64,000 nt of DNA from Paenibacillus oralis (GTDB taxonomy: Bacteria > Bacillota > Bacilli > Paenibacillales > Paenibacillaceae), in assembly GCF_003863965.1 (NCBI RefSeq), contig NZ_RRCN01000001.1:3926304-3990303 (forward strand), read 5' to 3'. This document shows positions 46,050 to 54,711 of the stretch, piece after piece. Made by a program: the position numbers and the translations under genes. The notes beneath the pieces are model-generated. The model was not told the DNA's origin, searched no databases, and saw nothing but the letters and a program-made list of their open reading frames with translations. Each line of letters begins with the position of its first letter. The first letter of the stretch is position 1.

Positions 46050-46463
46050 ATGAAGGCGGATATATTTAGTCATGAAGGCGAAGGCATCCAATGCGTGTAC
46101 AAAAATGAGAAATGGCTGGTATGCATCAAAAACTGGAAACCGGATAATGATATCAACGGCATTTATCGCCTGGAAGTCCATCGCGAAACCGATGAACAAT
46201 TCATTTTGGTGAAAGGCAAAGCGATTCTGCTGGCAGCGGACCGGAAGGATGACAAGTTCGATATCGAACTGATTGAGATGGAACCGGGGAAGGTCTACAA
46301 TATTGCTCAGGATACCTGGTTTTATACGATTATGCAAAAGGATACGGTAATGACGTATGTTCAAGACGCCAACACCACAAATGAAAACAGCGAATACTGC
46401 GAAATGAGCGAGGCCGAGCTGGCTTTTGTGAGAAAAAGCGCGCATGAAATATTAAATAAGTAA
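46050..46463 (+). CDS. Cupin-like small protein
   Basis: A 137-residue soluble protein. IYRLEVHRETDEQFILVKGKAILLAAD and MEPGKVYNIAQDTWFYTIMQKD give the two-motif outline of a small cupin barrel (the first motif usually H-x-H, here less complete; the C-terminal part EMSEAELAFVRKSAHEILNK is helical). It is the last gene of the frl-type operon, 29 bases behind the YjbQ gene, and is followed by a strong terminator. Role unknown; sugar or amine isomerisation is possible. An ATG frame open from 45681 is upstream non-genic sequence. Confidence 0.7.
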   Translation: MKADIFSHEGEGIQCVYKNEKWLVCIKNWKPDNDINGIYRLEVHRETDEQFILVKGKAILLAADRKDDKFDIELIEMEPGKVYNIAQDTWFYTIMQKDTVMTYVQDANTTNENSEYCEMSEAELAFVRKSAHEILNK

Positions 46464-46470
46464 GAAACGC

Positions 46471-46505
46471 AAAAAGCCGATTCCTGCGGAAGGAATTGGC
46501 TTTTT
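46471..46505 (+). terminator. Terminator of the frl-type operon
   Basis: AAAAGCCGATTCC pairs with GGAATTGGCTTTT around TGCGGAA, as at 9426-9460. The two copies are identical over at least 34 bases. Confidence 0.93.
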
Positions 46506-46569
46506 GAAAAAAATACTGGACTATTCATTCCGATTAATTTATACTTGTGTTGAAAAGGAGGAGGTACCT

Positions 46570-47154
46570 TTGGGACGGATTAAAGAATTTGACCGGGATC
46601 AAGTGCTGCGCAAAGCGATGATCGTTTTTTGGGAAAAGGGGTATGAGGGAACAAGCATCCCGGATTTGCTGGAATCTATGGGACTAAGCCGATCCAGTTT
46701 GTACGAAACGTTTCAGGATAAACAGACACTTTATTACGAAGCCATCCAATGTTACAAAAAAATGTCGCAAAAAAAACGCGATCTGATGATCCAGGCCCCT
46801 TCTGCGATCGACGGAATCCGCCAGTATTTTGAGCTGCATATCACGAACGCTTTTGCCGCGCACGGCGAAGCTTATCCAAACGGATGTATGATTACGAACG
46901 CATCGATTGGTATGGAAGCCTTGGATGAGCCACTGCAGAATACGATTCGCCACAGATTTACGGAATTGGAGCGGCTGTTTTACGAGACGTTAAAGAAAGG
47001 GCAAGAAGCGGGAGAGATTGCCCCAGATAAAGATATTAAAATGTTCGCGTACCTGCTGCTGAATCTCAACCATAGCATCAACGTGATGGCCAAGGTCCAA
47101 AGCGACAGAGCTAAAGTCCGCGATATGATGAACGCGGTTTTCGAGATGCTGTAA
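46570..47154 (+). CDS. TetR-family repressor
   Basis: A 194-residue repressor with N-terminal helix-turn-helix (DRDQVLRKAMIVFWEKGYEGTSIPDLLESMGLSRSSLYETFQDKQTLY) and a C-terminal ligand domain of the YxaF/AcrR type (FAAHGEAYPNGCMITNASIGM). TTG 46570 behind AAAGGAGGAGGTACC is the start; the frame is open from 46504 but those codons lie in the terminator. It probably represses the MFS gene that follows, and two dyads lie between the genes. Confidence 0.9.
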   Translation: MGRIKEFDRDQVLRKAMIVFWEKGYEGTSIPDLLESMGLSRSSLYETFQDKQTLYYEAIQCYKKMSQKKRDLMIQAPSAIDGIRQYFELHITNAFAAHGEAYPNGCMITNASIGMEALDEPLQNTIRHRFTELERLFYETLKKGQEAGEIAPDKDIKMFAYLLLNLNHSINVMAKVQSDRAKVRDMMNAVFEML

Positions 47155-47177
47155 AGCTATTTTTTTTTCACTTTATC

Positions 47178-47261
47178 GGAACGATTGTTCCTGAAAATGA
47201 AGCCCATTTACGAGTACATAAGGGAATGGGCAACTTGTTCTCATATTGGAACGAATATTCC
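47178..47261 (+). promoter_or_regulatory. Twin GGAACG-type operator dyads for the TetR protein
   Basis: GGAACGATTGTTCC (47178-47191) and GGAACGAATATTCC (47248-47261) share the palindromic pattern GGAACGAWTRTTCC. The second lies about 40 bases before the MFS gene, near its presumed promoter. The -35/-10 elements were not clear. Confidence 0.75.
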
Positions 47262-47301
47262 AGTATTTTGGCATTATAACTTATAAAAAGGAGTGTTTTT
47301 C

Positions 47302-48510
47302 ATGAATGTCATCGCAAAAAGTAAGCCGGAGGAGAATACCGCTTCGTCATGGATCACGCTGATTCTTGCTGTGGCCTGCGGTCTGATCGCAGCCAATCTT
47401 TATTACACGCAACCATTGGTGGAATCGATCAGTTCGGCCGTAGGATTATCTTCGGGAGCCGCGGGTTTGATCGTCACGCTGACCCAAATCGGCTACGGGA
47501 TCGGTTTGTTATTTATCGTTCCTTTGGGGGATCTGCTGGAGAACCGCAAGCTGGTGGTTACGCTGCTGATTTTGACGGCCATCGTATTGATCATCGCCGC
47601 CGAAGTCCGAAGCGCGGCGCTGTTTCTGGCCGCTTCCCTGTTGATCGGCGTCGGGTCCGTGGCGGCCCAGATTCTGGTTCCCTATGCGGCTCACCTATCT
47701 CCAGAGGAGACGCGGGGACGTAATGTGGGCAACGTTATGAGCGGTCTGTTATTGGGGATCATGCTGGCCCGTCCGGTGTCGAGTTTGGTGGAAAATTACT
47801 TCGGCTGGCACGCGATCTTTATTTTATCCTCCGGCATGCTTTTGGTGCTGGCTCTTGTTTTGGCAAAGGTACTTCCGGCAAGACGCCCGCAAACCACCGT
47901 CAACTATCCGGCGATCCTCTCATCGATGCTGCAGTTGCTGAAAACGACGCCGATTCTGCGGCGCCGGGCGCTGTATCACGCGTTTTTGTTCGGCATGTTC
48001 AGCCTGTTTTGGACCACGGTTCCGCTCGTTTTAACGAGTCCGGTGTATCATTTTTCTTCCACAGGAGTGGCCCTGTTCGCTTTGGCGGGAGTATCCGGCG
48101 CGGTGGCGGCGCCTATCGCGGGGCGCCTGGCGGATAAAGGCCTGATCCGCGCGGCCACCGGATTGTCCATCGTGCTGGTGATTCTTTCCGGACTTTTGCC
48201 GATGCTGTTCGCCGGCGGTTCGATTCTCTCTATTGTTATCCTGGTGGCTGCCGCCATTTTGCTGGACATGGGCGTGTCCGCCAACATGGTACTCGGACAG
48301 CGCGCCATCTTCGCTTTGGGAGCGGAGGTTCGCAGCCGGCTGAACGGCCTCTATATGGCGATCTTTTTTGCCGGCGGGGCCATCGGTTCCGCGGTCGGGG
48401 GATGGGCTTACGCCATGGGCGGCTGGAAGGCGGCGATGTGGGTTGGCGTTCTGTTTCCGGTTTTGGCTTTGCTGTACTTTTTCACGGAAAAAAAGGGAGT
48501 GCGCGGCTGA
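47302..48510 (+). CDS. MFS drug-type efflux transporter
   Basis: A 402-residue major-facilitator protein with 12 helices: [25 protein letters not shown], the [15 protein letters not shown] loop between helices 2 and 3 ([11 protein letters not shown]), [20 protein letters not shown] before helix 8. It resembles bacterial multidrug/arabinose-type efflux proteins (YnfM/YdhP group). ATG 47302 behind AAAAGGAGTG. Located directly downstream of the TetR gene with two operator dyads, so export of a TetR-sensed compound is likely. Confidence 0.9.
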   Translation: MNVIAKSKPEENTASSWITLILAVACGLIAANLYYTQPLVESISSAVGLSSGAAGLIVTLTQIGYGIGLLFIVPLGDLLENRKLVVTLLILTAIVLIIAAEVRSAALFLAASLLIGVGSVAAQILVPYAAHLSPEETRGRNVGNVMSGLLLGIMLARPVSSLVENYFGWHAIFILSSGMLLVLALVLAKVLPARRPQTTVNYPAILSSMLQLLKTTPILRRRALYHAFLFGMFSLFWTTVPLVLTSPVYHFSSTGVALFALAGVSGAVAAPIAGRLADKGLIRAATGLSIVLVILSGLLPMLFAGGSILSIVILVAAAILLDMGVSANMVLGQRAIFALGAEVRSRLNGLYMAIFFAGGAIGSAVGGWAYAMGGWKAAMWVGVLFPVLALLYFFTEKKGVRG

Positions 48511-48581
48511 ACGTTCTTTCTTACAACAGAGCTGAACGCGGCTGGAATGAGTTCTTCGTGCGAAGGCTGCGGAGGTTACGA

Positions 48582-48782
48582 AATAGCGGTAAAAAAGGGC
48601 CCTGTTGTCTGCAAAGAAGTGAGTTCAGCCCCGATAGAGGAATTTTTTACCGCTATTATTGGCGAGCGGGGCGAAAAGGGGCTTTTTCCCACCCTGGCAA
48701 TAAAATAGGACCCAATTGTTCCGCTATTTGGTGGGCGAAGGGGAGAGCCGACAGTATAGCGACATAAATTACCGCTATTTTC
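48582..48782. repeat. CCGCTATT intergenic repeat cluster
   Basis: The otherwise gene-free stretch 48511-49010 has four ACCGCTATT-like units: AATAGCGGTAAAAAA (48582-48596) is the exact reverse complement of TTTTTTACCGCTATT (48643-48657), and single units lie at 48720-48728 and 48771-48779. The flanks have similar sequence. This looks like a degenerate mobile or structural intergenic repeat. Nothing else is seen in 48783-49010. Confidence 0.65.
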
Positions 48783-49010
48783 GGCAAGTCGGAGTCTGGA
48801 GCCCCAGGAGGTCACTCCCTTTAAGCGGGGGTTTACCATGTCACCAGGTTGGTATACCTACCTGACCAAGGCTCTGAGTACGTTTATTGAAACGCTTAAG
48901 TAGTATTTGAAGTAGCGCACTTTTCAAGGAGATAGGTTGATAGCTTTATTTATGCTGGTTGAGCTATACTGGACTTATCAAGCGAGCTGAGTGAGGAGAG
49001 GTGCTGAAGT

Positions 49011-49226
49011 ATGATTGAAATCGATTGCATGGGAGAAGTTTGTCCGGTGCCGGTATTGATACTTAAGAAGCACCACCAAGCGATTTGCCGCGGCGAAAAA
49101 GTGCTGCTGCTCACAGACCATAGCTGTGCGAGAAAATCGATCACAGAATACTGCAATCAGACCCATCTGCGTTGCTCAGCTCAAGAAGTAATGAATGGCG
49201 TGTGGGAGATCCGCATAGAGGCTTGA
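49011..49226 (+). CDS. TusA-like sulfur carrier
   Basis: A 71-residue protein of the TusA/SirA/YeeD group: IDCMGEVCPVPVLILKKHH carries the signature C-P-x-P with Cys13-like persulfide cysteine, followed by KVLLLTDHSCARKSITEYC. It passes sulfur as a persulfide. Such proteins pair with thiosulfate transporters of the YeeE/TsuA family; a fragment of one lies at 50297. ATG 49011 with GAGGAGAGG-like site. Confidence 0.88.
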   Translation: MIEIDCMGEVCPVPVLILKKHHQAICRGEKVLLLTDHSCARKSITEYCNQTHLRCSAQEVMNGVWEIRIEA

Positions 49227-49237
49227 GCTTTGGGATT

Positions 49238-50125
49238 TCAGCATAACGTATCAATCAAGGTCTGTTCAATATACTGCATAAGTTGCTTGGTATCGCGGTT
49301 ACATTTTTGATGATGCCTCTTCACCATATAAATGTCATTGTAAACCTGGAGATCACGAATATGGATTGGCTTGAGCTGTTTGTTATACAGCTCTTTTTTT
49401 ATGGACATTTACGGCAGAAATGCCGCGCCGTGCCCCTTGATCGCAGCCAGCTTAACGGCCTCAATGGAATCTAGTTTGTAGAGAATGTTCAGTTTCACGG
49501 ATCCTGTGGAGGTCATCGCCAACGAGCGTTGAACACAGATAAGCTGGGTTGACCCAATCAGGGGGTACCGGGGCAGCTCTTCCAATTGAATCTCTTTGGG
49601 ATTAGGCTTGGAGTTGCTGGACACGAGCATGACTTGGTCGGAAAATACCTTATACGAAATTATCCCTGGCTTGGAGGATGGACCGGAGATGAAACCGATG
49701 TCTCCTTCTCCAAGTAAAATATGCTCTTCAATGTGCGGGCTGAGCGCTTCATTTAATGAAATGCTGCAACAAGGGAAGTGCTTCTTCACTTCAAATAAAG
49801 TACAGGGTAGAGCGTAGTTGCATACTTCAGAGATCGCGTAAATCGCTAGATGTTGGCATTGGGCAGGCTTAATTTGTGCGATTTCGGTGATCATATCCTC
49901 ATAAAGTTTACAAATTTGGGCCGCGTATTTTTGGGCAATTTCTCCGGCCTCCGTAAGCTGCGCTCCTTTGTTGCTTCTTTGCAGCAGCTCGGTGCCCAGC
50001 GCCGTTTCCCAGGATTTTAATTGTTGGCTAAGCGCGGACTGCGTGATATGCGATTTCTGTGCCGCTTTGGAGATGCTATTGAGCCTGGAAATATCAAGAA
50101 ATAGCTTAAGAGTATCCAGATTCAT
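49238..50125 (-). pseudogene. LysR-family regulator with internal stop
   Basis: The frame from 50125 codes a normal LysR protein: helix-turn-helix (LDTLKLFLDISRLNSISKAAQ, ITQSALSQQLKSWE) and effector domain to KGHGAAFLP, then a TAA at 49409-49411. The same frame continues MSIKKELYNKQLKPIHIRDL to a natural stop at 49238, making 295 codons, the LysR length. A tyrosine or glutamine codon has probably become TAA. The protein would lack the last 56 residues. It is divergent from the thiosulfate-transporter fragment, its likely target. Confidence 0.85.
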
Positions 50126-50296
50126 TGTAATGCCCTCCTTGTCAAGTTTTGACCAATGTATATCATAACCCGTCTATTATTAAATCGTTATAAGAAAAAC
50201 TAATGCAGCATCGAAAATGCAGATAACCATAGACTACACAATCATGTTGCTATTTTCACATAGTTTGATTGACTTCAAAGTTGGAGGTGTTCACTT

Positions 50297-50698
50297 ATGG
50301 AGCAAAACGCCAGTCTCGCAACGAAACCCACTCGCACTCGGGCACCCAGAAAGCCGAAGAAGAGCCAACTGCCGATCGCTCTTTTGGCTACGGTTCTCGT
50401 CATTGGATTTGGTCTCTATTTGAATCAGTACAATGGCAAAATGGTGATCTATTTACTTTTCGGACTTGCGTTTGGCGTAGTGCTGCAAAGAGCGCGGTTT
50501 TGTTTTACGGCGTCCATGCGGGACCCCTGGATCACAGGGAGTACATCCGTGACGAGGGCGGTTTTGCTTGCTTGTTCTCTCGCAACCATCGGCTTTACGG
50601 CGATCAAGTTTTCCGCCTTTGCTGCAGGCAACCCGATTCCGGGCATAGAAAATGTCGGACAGATCAGCCTGGCTTTGGCCATCGGCGCCAGCCGGTAA
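50297..50698 (+). pseudogene. Truncated YeeE/YedE-family thiosulfate transporter
   Basis: The 133 visible residues begin like TsuA/YeeE proteins, MEQNASLATKPTRTRAPRK then helices LPIALLATVLVIGFGLYL and VIYLLFGLAFGVVLQRARFCFTASMRDPW, with the family RARFCF motif and Cys. The family has about 350-400 residues, so two thirds are missing; the frame stops at 50696 where the sequence joins an unrelated thioredoxin-like tail. GGAGGTG precedes ATG 50297. Confidence 0.85.
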
Positions 50699-50807
50699 GT
50701 TGGGCATAGACAGCGTACCGGCTGTCGCTTACTACAAAGACGGGAAAATGCAGAGGTTAATCACTGAAAATATTGACGAAGAACGTTTAAATAGTCTTCT
50801 GGCTTAA
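50699..50807 (+). pseudogene. C-terminal relic of a thioredoxin-like gene
   Basis: From 50697 a frame reads KLGIDSVPAVAYYKDGKMQR then LITENIDEERLNSLLA and TAA at 50805. The cis-proline motif SVPAVAYYKDG is typical of the thioredoxin fold C-terminus. No start or CxxC remains. The junction near 50690-50697 looks like the scar of a deletion that removed the end of the transporter and the start of this gene. Confidence 0.7.
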
Positions 50808-50821
50808 AAATCAATTGATGC

Positions 50822-50862
50822 AAACGAGAAATGGGGGAGCTCTATACCTTATTTCTCGTTTC
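50822..50862 (+). terminator. Terminator behind the deletion scar
   Basis: AAACGAGAAAT (50822-50832) pairs with ATTTCTCGTTT (50851-50861), followed by CTTTTG. Confidence 0.75.
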
Positions 50863-50981
50863 TTTTGATCAAAATCTATGTCGATTTCGCTCAATCAGAA
50901 TAAATACTTACTTAGTTAACTATTGATTTTCAAAATGAGCCATGTTATTATTTTCACAAACCTAATATGGAGGTTATGTTC

Positions 50982-51422
50982 ATGCTAACTACTTTCAAAG
51001 CAACTGCCAAAAAATTACCTAATGGATTGCAGGTTGAGACAAATTCAAGAGGGTTTAAAATCCTTATGGACGAGCCAGAGGATTTTGGAGGAACCAATAC
51101 TGGTATGAGTCCGGTTGAAGCTCTTTTATGTGCGCTTGGTGCCTGTCAATCCATTGTTGCAGGCGCTTTTGCGGAAGCTAATGAATTTACCTATGAAGAA
51201 TTTTATGTTGAACTTGAAGGAGACCTAGACCCGGATGGCTTTATGGGATTTGCGGATGTGAGGAATGGATTTCAAGAAATTCGTTTCGTCATGCATTTCA
51301 AAACCAACGAAAGCCAAGAAAAGGCAGAGGCTTTTGCAGAATTCATCGAAAAGACATGCCCTGTTGGAGATTGCCTCGCTAACGGTGTGAAGATGGTTAA
51401 AGCAGGTGTAGTAAGACATTAA
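50982..51422 (+). CDS. OsmC/Ohr-family protein
   Basis: A 146-residue redox protein: FKATAKKLPNGLQVETNSRGF, FGGTNTGMSPVEALLCALGACQSI with the first peroxidatic-type Cys, and KTCPVGDCLANGV with the second Cys. OsmC proteins reduce organic hydroperoxides with lipoylated or thiol partners. ATG 50982 is placed eight bases after GGAGG; the ATGs at 50967 and 50976 lie in or too near that site. It is 58 bases before a lipoyl-dihydrolipoamide dehydrogenase, a plausible reductase. Confidence 0.88.
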   Translation: MLTTFKATAKKLPNGLQVETNSRGFKILMDEPEDFGGTNTGMSPVEALLCALGACQSIVAGAFAEANEFTYEEFYVELEGDLDPDGFMGFADVRNGFQEIRFVMHFKTNESQEKAEAFAEFIEKTCPVGDCLANGVKMVKAGVVRH

Positions 51423-51480
51423 TACGTTCACTTGAAGAGGCTCTTATAATCTGCCCTTCAAGTAAATAAGGAGCATATCT

Positions 51481-53166
51481 ATGCAAATCAAAATGTCAAT
51501 GATACCCGGTGGTAAAAAGGGAAAAGCAGGCAGGATAGAGGTAAAGGTTGGCGACAAGGTGTCTGCTGGAGATAGCTTGGTACAGATTGAAACCGGAAAA
51601 GGGAATCGAACGATTGAAGCTACGGAAGTGGGCGTTATTAGCAAGATATTGTTTGAAGAAGGCGACGAGATTTCCTCGAATCAAGTCTTGTTTGAATTGA
51701 ATGCAATACAGGTTGATATACCTGTCCAATCCAAGCAGCAGCCATCGACTGATGCTCCACAAACTCGAGATATGAACACGGACTTGCTCATTATTGGAGC
51801 GGGGCCGGGAGGTTACGTAGCTGCCATTTACGCTGCAAAAAAAGGTCTTCAAGTAACGATAATTGAAAAAGAAGAACTGGGCGGTACCTGCTTGAATGTA
51901 GGCTGTATCCCTACAAAAGCACTAGTCAAATCTTCTGAAATCTGTCATAGCGTTAAGAATTCTTCATTGTTTGGTATAAAAGCAGGAAATGAACTTCAAG
52001 TCGATATGAAGCAAATTATTCGTCGTAAAGATGAAGTCAAAGAGAAGTTGGTTTCCGGCGTTGGTTTTTTAATGGAAAAAAACAAGGTTCAGGTTGTCCA
52101 TGGTCATGCTTCTTTCCTTTCGGCGAAGACAGTGAATGTAACGGGTAAGAATAATTACCATATTTCAGCAAAAAATATTATAGTGGCAACAGGGTCCAAG
52201 ATTTCCAAGGTGAATATACCAGGAATTGAGCTGCCGTTTGTAATGAATAGTACGGAGGCACTATCTTGCGAAGAGCTGCCAAAGAGCATTACAATCATCG
52301 GCGGCGGGGTTATTGGGATGGAATTCGCCTTCATTTACCGCAACTTGGGAGTTGAAGTGCATGTTGTGGAATTTATGGATCGTCTGCTCACAATGTTGGA
52401 CAGCGACATTTCAGAAGAAATCAAGCATATGGCCCAGCAGGCAGGGATTCATATTCACACCAACTCCAAGGTGTCCAAAATTCAACGTGCTGACGATGAT
52501 GAGGCAATTGTAACCTACGAGGATTCTAAGGGTGAGCATCTTCTTGTCAGTGAAAAGGTATTGGTTGCGATTGGACGCGAACCAAACCTTGACGGGCTGG
52601 ATATTGAAAAAGCGGGCATTCAATTAAATGATAAAGGTAAAGGCATTGCCGTTGATAAACAAATGCGTACGAACTTAAAACATGTGTATGCCATTGGAGA
52701 TGTCACAAACATTATACAACTTGCCCATGTTGCTTCACATCAAGGCATTACGGCTGTAGATGCTCTGCTTGGTGAGACCAATAGCATGCATTATTCCGCT
52801 GTACCCAATGTTATCTTCACTTCTCCCGAGATTGCCAGCGTTGGTTTATCGGAAGATGAATGCAAGCAGCGGGGAATGGACTACAGTGTGAGTAAGGTAT
52901 CTTTTGAAAGTAACGGTAAGGCGCTAACTATGAATGAACCGGAAGGATTTATCAAGCTGATCAAGGATAATAACTCTGGAAAGATCGTTGGAGGGTCCAT
53001 TATTGGTCCCGATGCTTCTTCGCTGATTAGCAGTCTTACTCTTGCGATTGCTAATGAGCTTACCGAGCAGCAGATTACTCAGACGATCTTTGCTCATCCG
53101 ACTACCGGAGAGGTGATTCATGAGGCGGCGTTTGGGTTAGGAATTGGAGCGTTGCATCAAGCTTGA
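51481..53166 (+). CDS. Dihydrolipoamide dehydrogenase with N-terminal lipoyl domain
   Basis: A 561-residue flavoenzyme. Residues 1-78 are a lipoyl-like domain (KVGDKVSAGDSLVQIETGKGN, candidate lipoyl Lys40 where the family usually has E-T-D-K-A), then a linker and the E3 body: FAD motif LLIIGAGPGGYVAAIYAAKKG, redox disulfide GGTCLNVGCIPTK, NAD-binding GGGVIGMEFAFIYRNLG, and the C-terminal HPTTGEVIHEAAFG with the catalytic His-Glu (usually HPTLSE). No E1/E2 genes are near, so it is not part of a complete complex here. Adjacent OsmC gene makes a lipoyl-dependent peroxide reductase likely. Confidence 0.92.
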   Translation: MQIKMSMIPGGKKGKAGRIEVKVGDKVSAGDSLVQIETGKGNRTIEATEVGVISKILFEEGDEISSNQVLFELNAIQVDIPVQSKQQPSTDAPQTRDMNTDLLIIGAGPGGYVAAIYAAKKGLQVTIIEKEELGGTCLNVGCIPTKALVKSSEICHSVKNSSLFGIKAGNELQVDMKQIIRRKDEVKEKLVSGVGFLMEKNKVQVVHGHASFLSAKTVNVTGKNNYHISAKNIIVATGSKISKVNIPGIELPFVMNSTEALSCEELPKSITIIGGGVIGMEFAFIYRNLGVEVHVVEFMDRLLTMLDSDISEEIKHMAQQAGIHIHTNSKVSKIQRADDDEAIVTYEDSKGEHLLVSEKVLVAIGREPNLDGLDIEKAGIQLNDKGKGIAVDKQMRTNLKHVYAIGDVTNIIQLAHVASHQGITAVDALLGETNSMHYSAVPNVIFTSPEIASVGLSEDECKQRGMDYSVSKVSFESNGKALTMNEPEGFIKLIKDNNSGKIVGGSIIGPDASSLISSLTLAIANELTEQQITQTIFAHPTTGEVIHEAAFGLGIGALHQA

Positions 53167-53286
53167 GCTGTAACAATTTGATCGCTTTGATATGTTTATT
53201 AAGCGGCCACAACAATATTTTGTTATAATAATTTAGAAAAGAGGAGATTAATTTAAGATAAATCAGTTGATTGGTTGGTGTAAACC

Positions 53287-53721
53287 TTGTTTAATTTAGA
53301 TGACTGTATTGCCTTTATTACAAACCGCAGTGCAAAATTATTCGCGGAAGAATTGGAGAAGGATTTTCGGCCGTATAACATGACTAGGAGCCAATGGATT
53401 GCGATGTATTATATCTATACTAGTGAATCCATTACCCAGCGCGAACTGGCAAATAAAATGTGTATAAAAGAGCCCAGCGTTGTCAGATTGCTTCAAAAAC
53501 TAGAATCTGAGGGGTTCTTGAATCGGTCAGGTATCCATACAGATAAGCGGGTCAAACGGTTGGAGTTGTCAGAAAAGGGAGTACAGGTCTATCTAAATTT
53601 ACTGCCGGTTGCCGAAAAGTTTAAAAACGATACGATAGCTAGTATTTCTGAGGATGATCTTCAAACGTTTAAAAATGTATTGAGTATCATGGTATCAAAT
53701 GCTTTAAAAGAGAGAACATAA
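53287..53721 (+). CDS. MarR-family regulator
   Basis: A 144-residue winged-helix regulator: FRPYNMTRSQWIAMYYIYTSE, ITQRELANKMCIKEPSVVRLLQKLESEGFLNR, DKRVKRLELSEKG. One Cys in CIKEPSV lies next to the recognition helix. Start is TTG 53287, with a weak site. The gene follows the lipoyl-dehydrogenase gene by about 120 bases and may control the OsmC-dehydrogenase pair, as OhrR proteins do, but its Cys is not at the OhrR position. Confidence 0.86.
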   Translation: MFNLDDCIAFITNRSAKLFAEELEKDFRPYNMTRSQWIAMYYIYTSESITQRELANKMCIKEPSVVRLLQKLESEGFLNRSGIHTDKRVKRLELSEKGVQVYLNLLPVAEKFKNDTIASISEDDLQTFKNVLSIMVSNALKERT

Positions 53722-53729
53722 AAAAAAGG

Positions 53730-53785
53730 TTGGTCAGGTTTGTTGTGTTTTTACTTGCATACATAACCTGACCAATTATTTTTTT
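53730..53785 (+). terminator. Terminator of the MarR gene
   Basis: TTGGTCAGGTT (53730-53740) pairs with AACCTGACCAA (53764-53774), followed by TTATT and a T run. Confidence 0.85.
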
Positions 53786-53918
53786 GTTTTCTTGCGGTGT
53801 GCGAAAAAGCAAATAAGTGTCATAACACTTGACAAGGAAGATTATGGAATTTATAATTTAATTTAACAACATAATTTAGAATGAAAATGGAACTTAAGGA
53901 ATTTACTTCATTCATGTC

Positions 53919-54626
53919 TTATGTGACTGAAAGCATATTATAATGTTTTAAAAGACGTATATCGTCTTTTGAAACTTTCAATTTATCTACTAATTCATCA
54001 TCTTCTTTTAAAATATGTCTTGAGAATAACATTTTTACTGCTATAGGCATCATAGGTCTGGAAGAAAGTCCAAAGAAAAGTCCCCATTTGGTGCTGGAAT
54101 CCAAAAAAGAAGCTAAAATACTGGCGGTTACTTGTTCCATATACGTATCTTGGTTTCTCATCACAATATTGGTTAAAGCATCATAATGTTCGATAATTCC
54201 ATGATAAGTATTCTCGCAATTTTGATAATTATCGTAATCTTTAAAATTCATATACATATAAATTTTATTTCCAGTTTCTGATTCCGTTGGAATAATATCG
54301 AATACGCACTTCATTATTTTATTTGCCCGTCCATCGTATAAGTAAGAATAAAATTGGTTTATTCCAGAAAAGAAAGCGGGATTAAATATTTTTCGTTTTG
54401 TCGGATCGTTTTCTCTTTCAAAATACAGTAGTTGATCGACGTGGACATTAAGTACATCGGCTATTTCGTATAAAGTGACTATATCAATAGCAATTTCTCC
54501 TCTTTCATATTTCGATACAGTAGCTTTACTTTTGCAAAGATCCTTTGATAAATCTGCTAATGTCATATCTCTTTTTTTACGGAAGTTTCTTATTTTACCT
54601 CCAATTTTGCTATTTAAATCAGCCAT
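53919..54626 (-). CDS. XRE-family transcriptional regulator
   Basis: A 235-residue regulator. N-terminal helix-turn-helix residues about 8-60: IRNFRKKRDMTLADLSKDLCKSKATVSKYERGEIAIDIVTLYEIADVLNV. The C-terminal 150 residues are alpha/beta with no recognised domain. It faces away from the C-S lyase operon, which it probably controls. The frame opens at 54671, but ATG 54626 has GGGGAG with good spacing. The gene is AT-rich like the operon beside it. Confidence 0.87.
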   Translation of the reverse strand: MADLNSKIGGKIRNFRKKRDMTLADLSKDLCKSKATVSKYERGEIAIDIVTLYEIADVLNVHVDQLLYFERENDPTKRKIFNPAFFSGINQFYSYLYDGRANKIMKCVFDIIPTESETGNKIYMYMNFKDYDNYQNCENTYHGIIEHYDALTNIVMRNQDTYMEQVTASILASFLDSSTKWGLFFGLSSRPMMPIAVKMLFSRHILKEDDELVDKLKVSKDDIRLLKHYNMLSVT

Positions 54627-54674
54627 ATAAATCAACTCCCCATAGAGTTTCATATAAATTGAAAAAGTCATTTA

Positions 54675-54688
54675 TTTTAGCGCTTTCA
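54675..54688 (-). promoter_or_regulatory. cre-like site in the XRE promoter region
   Basis: On the minus strand TGAAAGCGCTAAAA matches 13 of 14 positions of the cre consensus. It lies just before the XRE start and away from the lyase promoter. Confidence 0.45.
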
Positions 54689-54711
54689 TTTATAAAAAGA
54701 ATAATAACACG

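Noticed and set aside
48582..48782. CCGCTATT repeats as a CRISPR array
   Set aside because: Units are short, in both orientations and irregularly spaced, with no uniform spacers and no cas genes.
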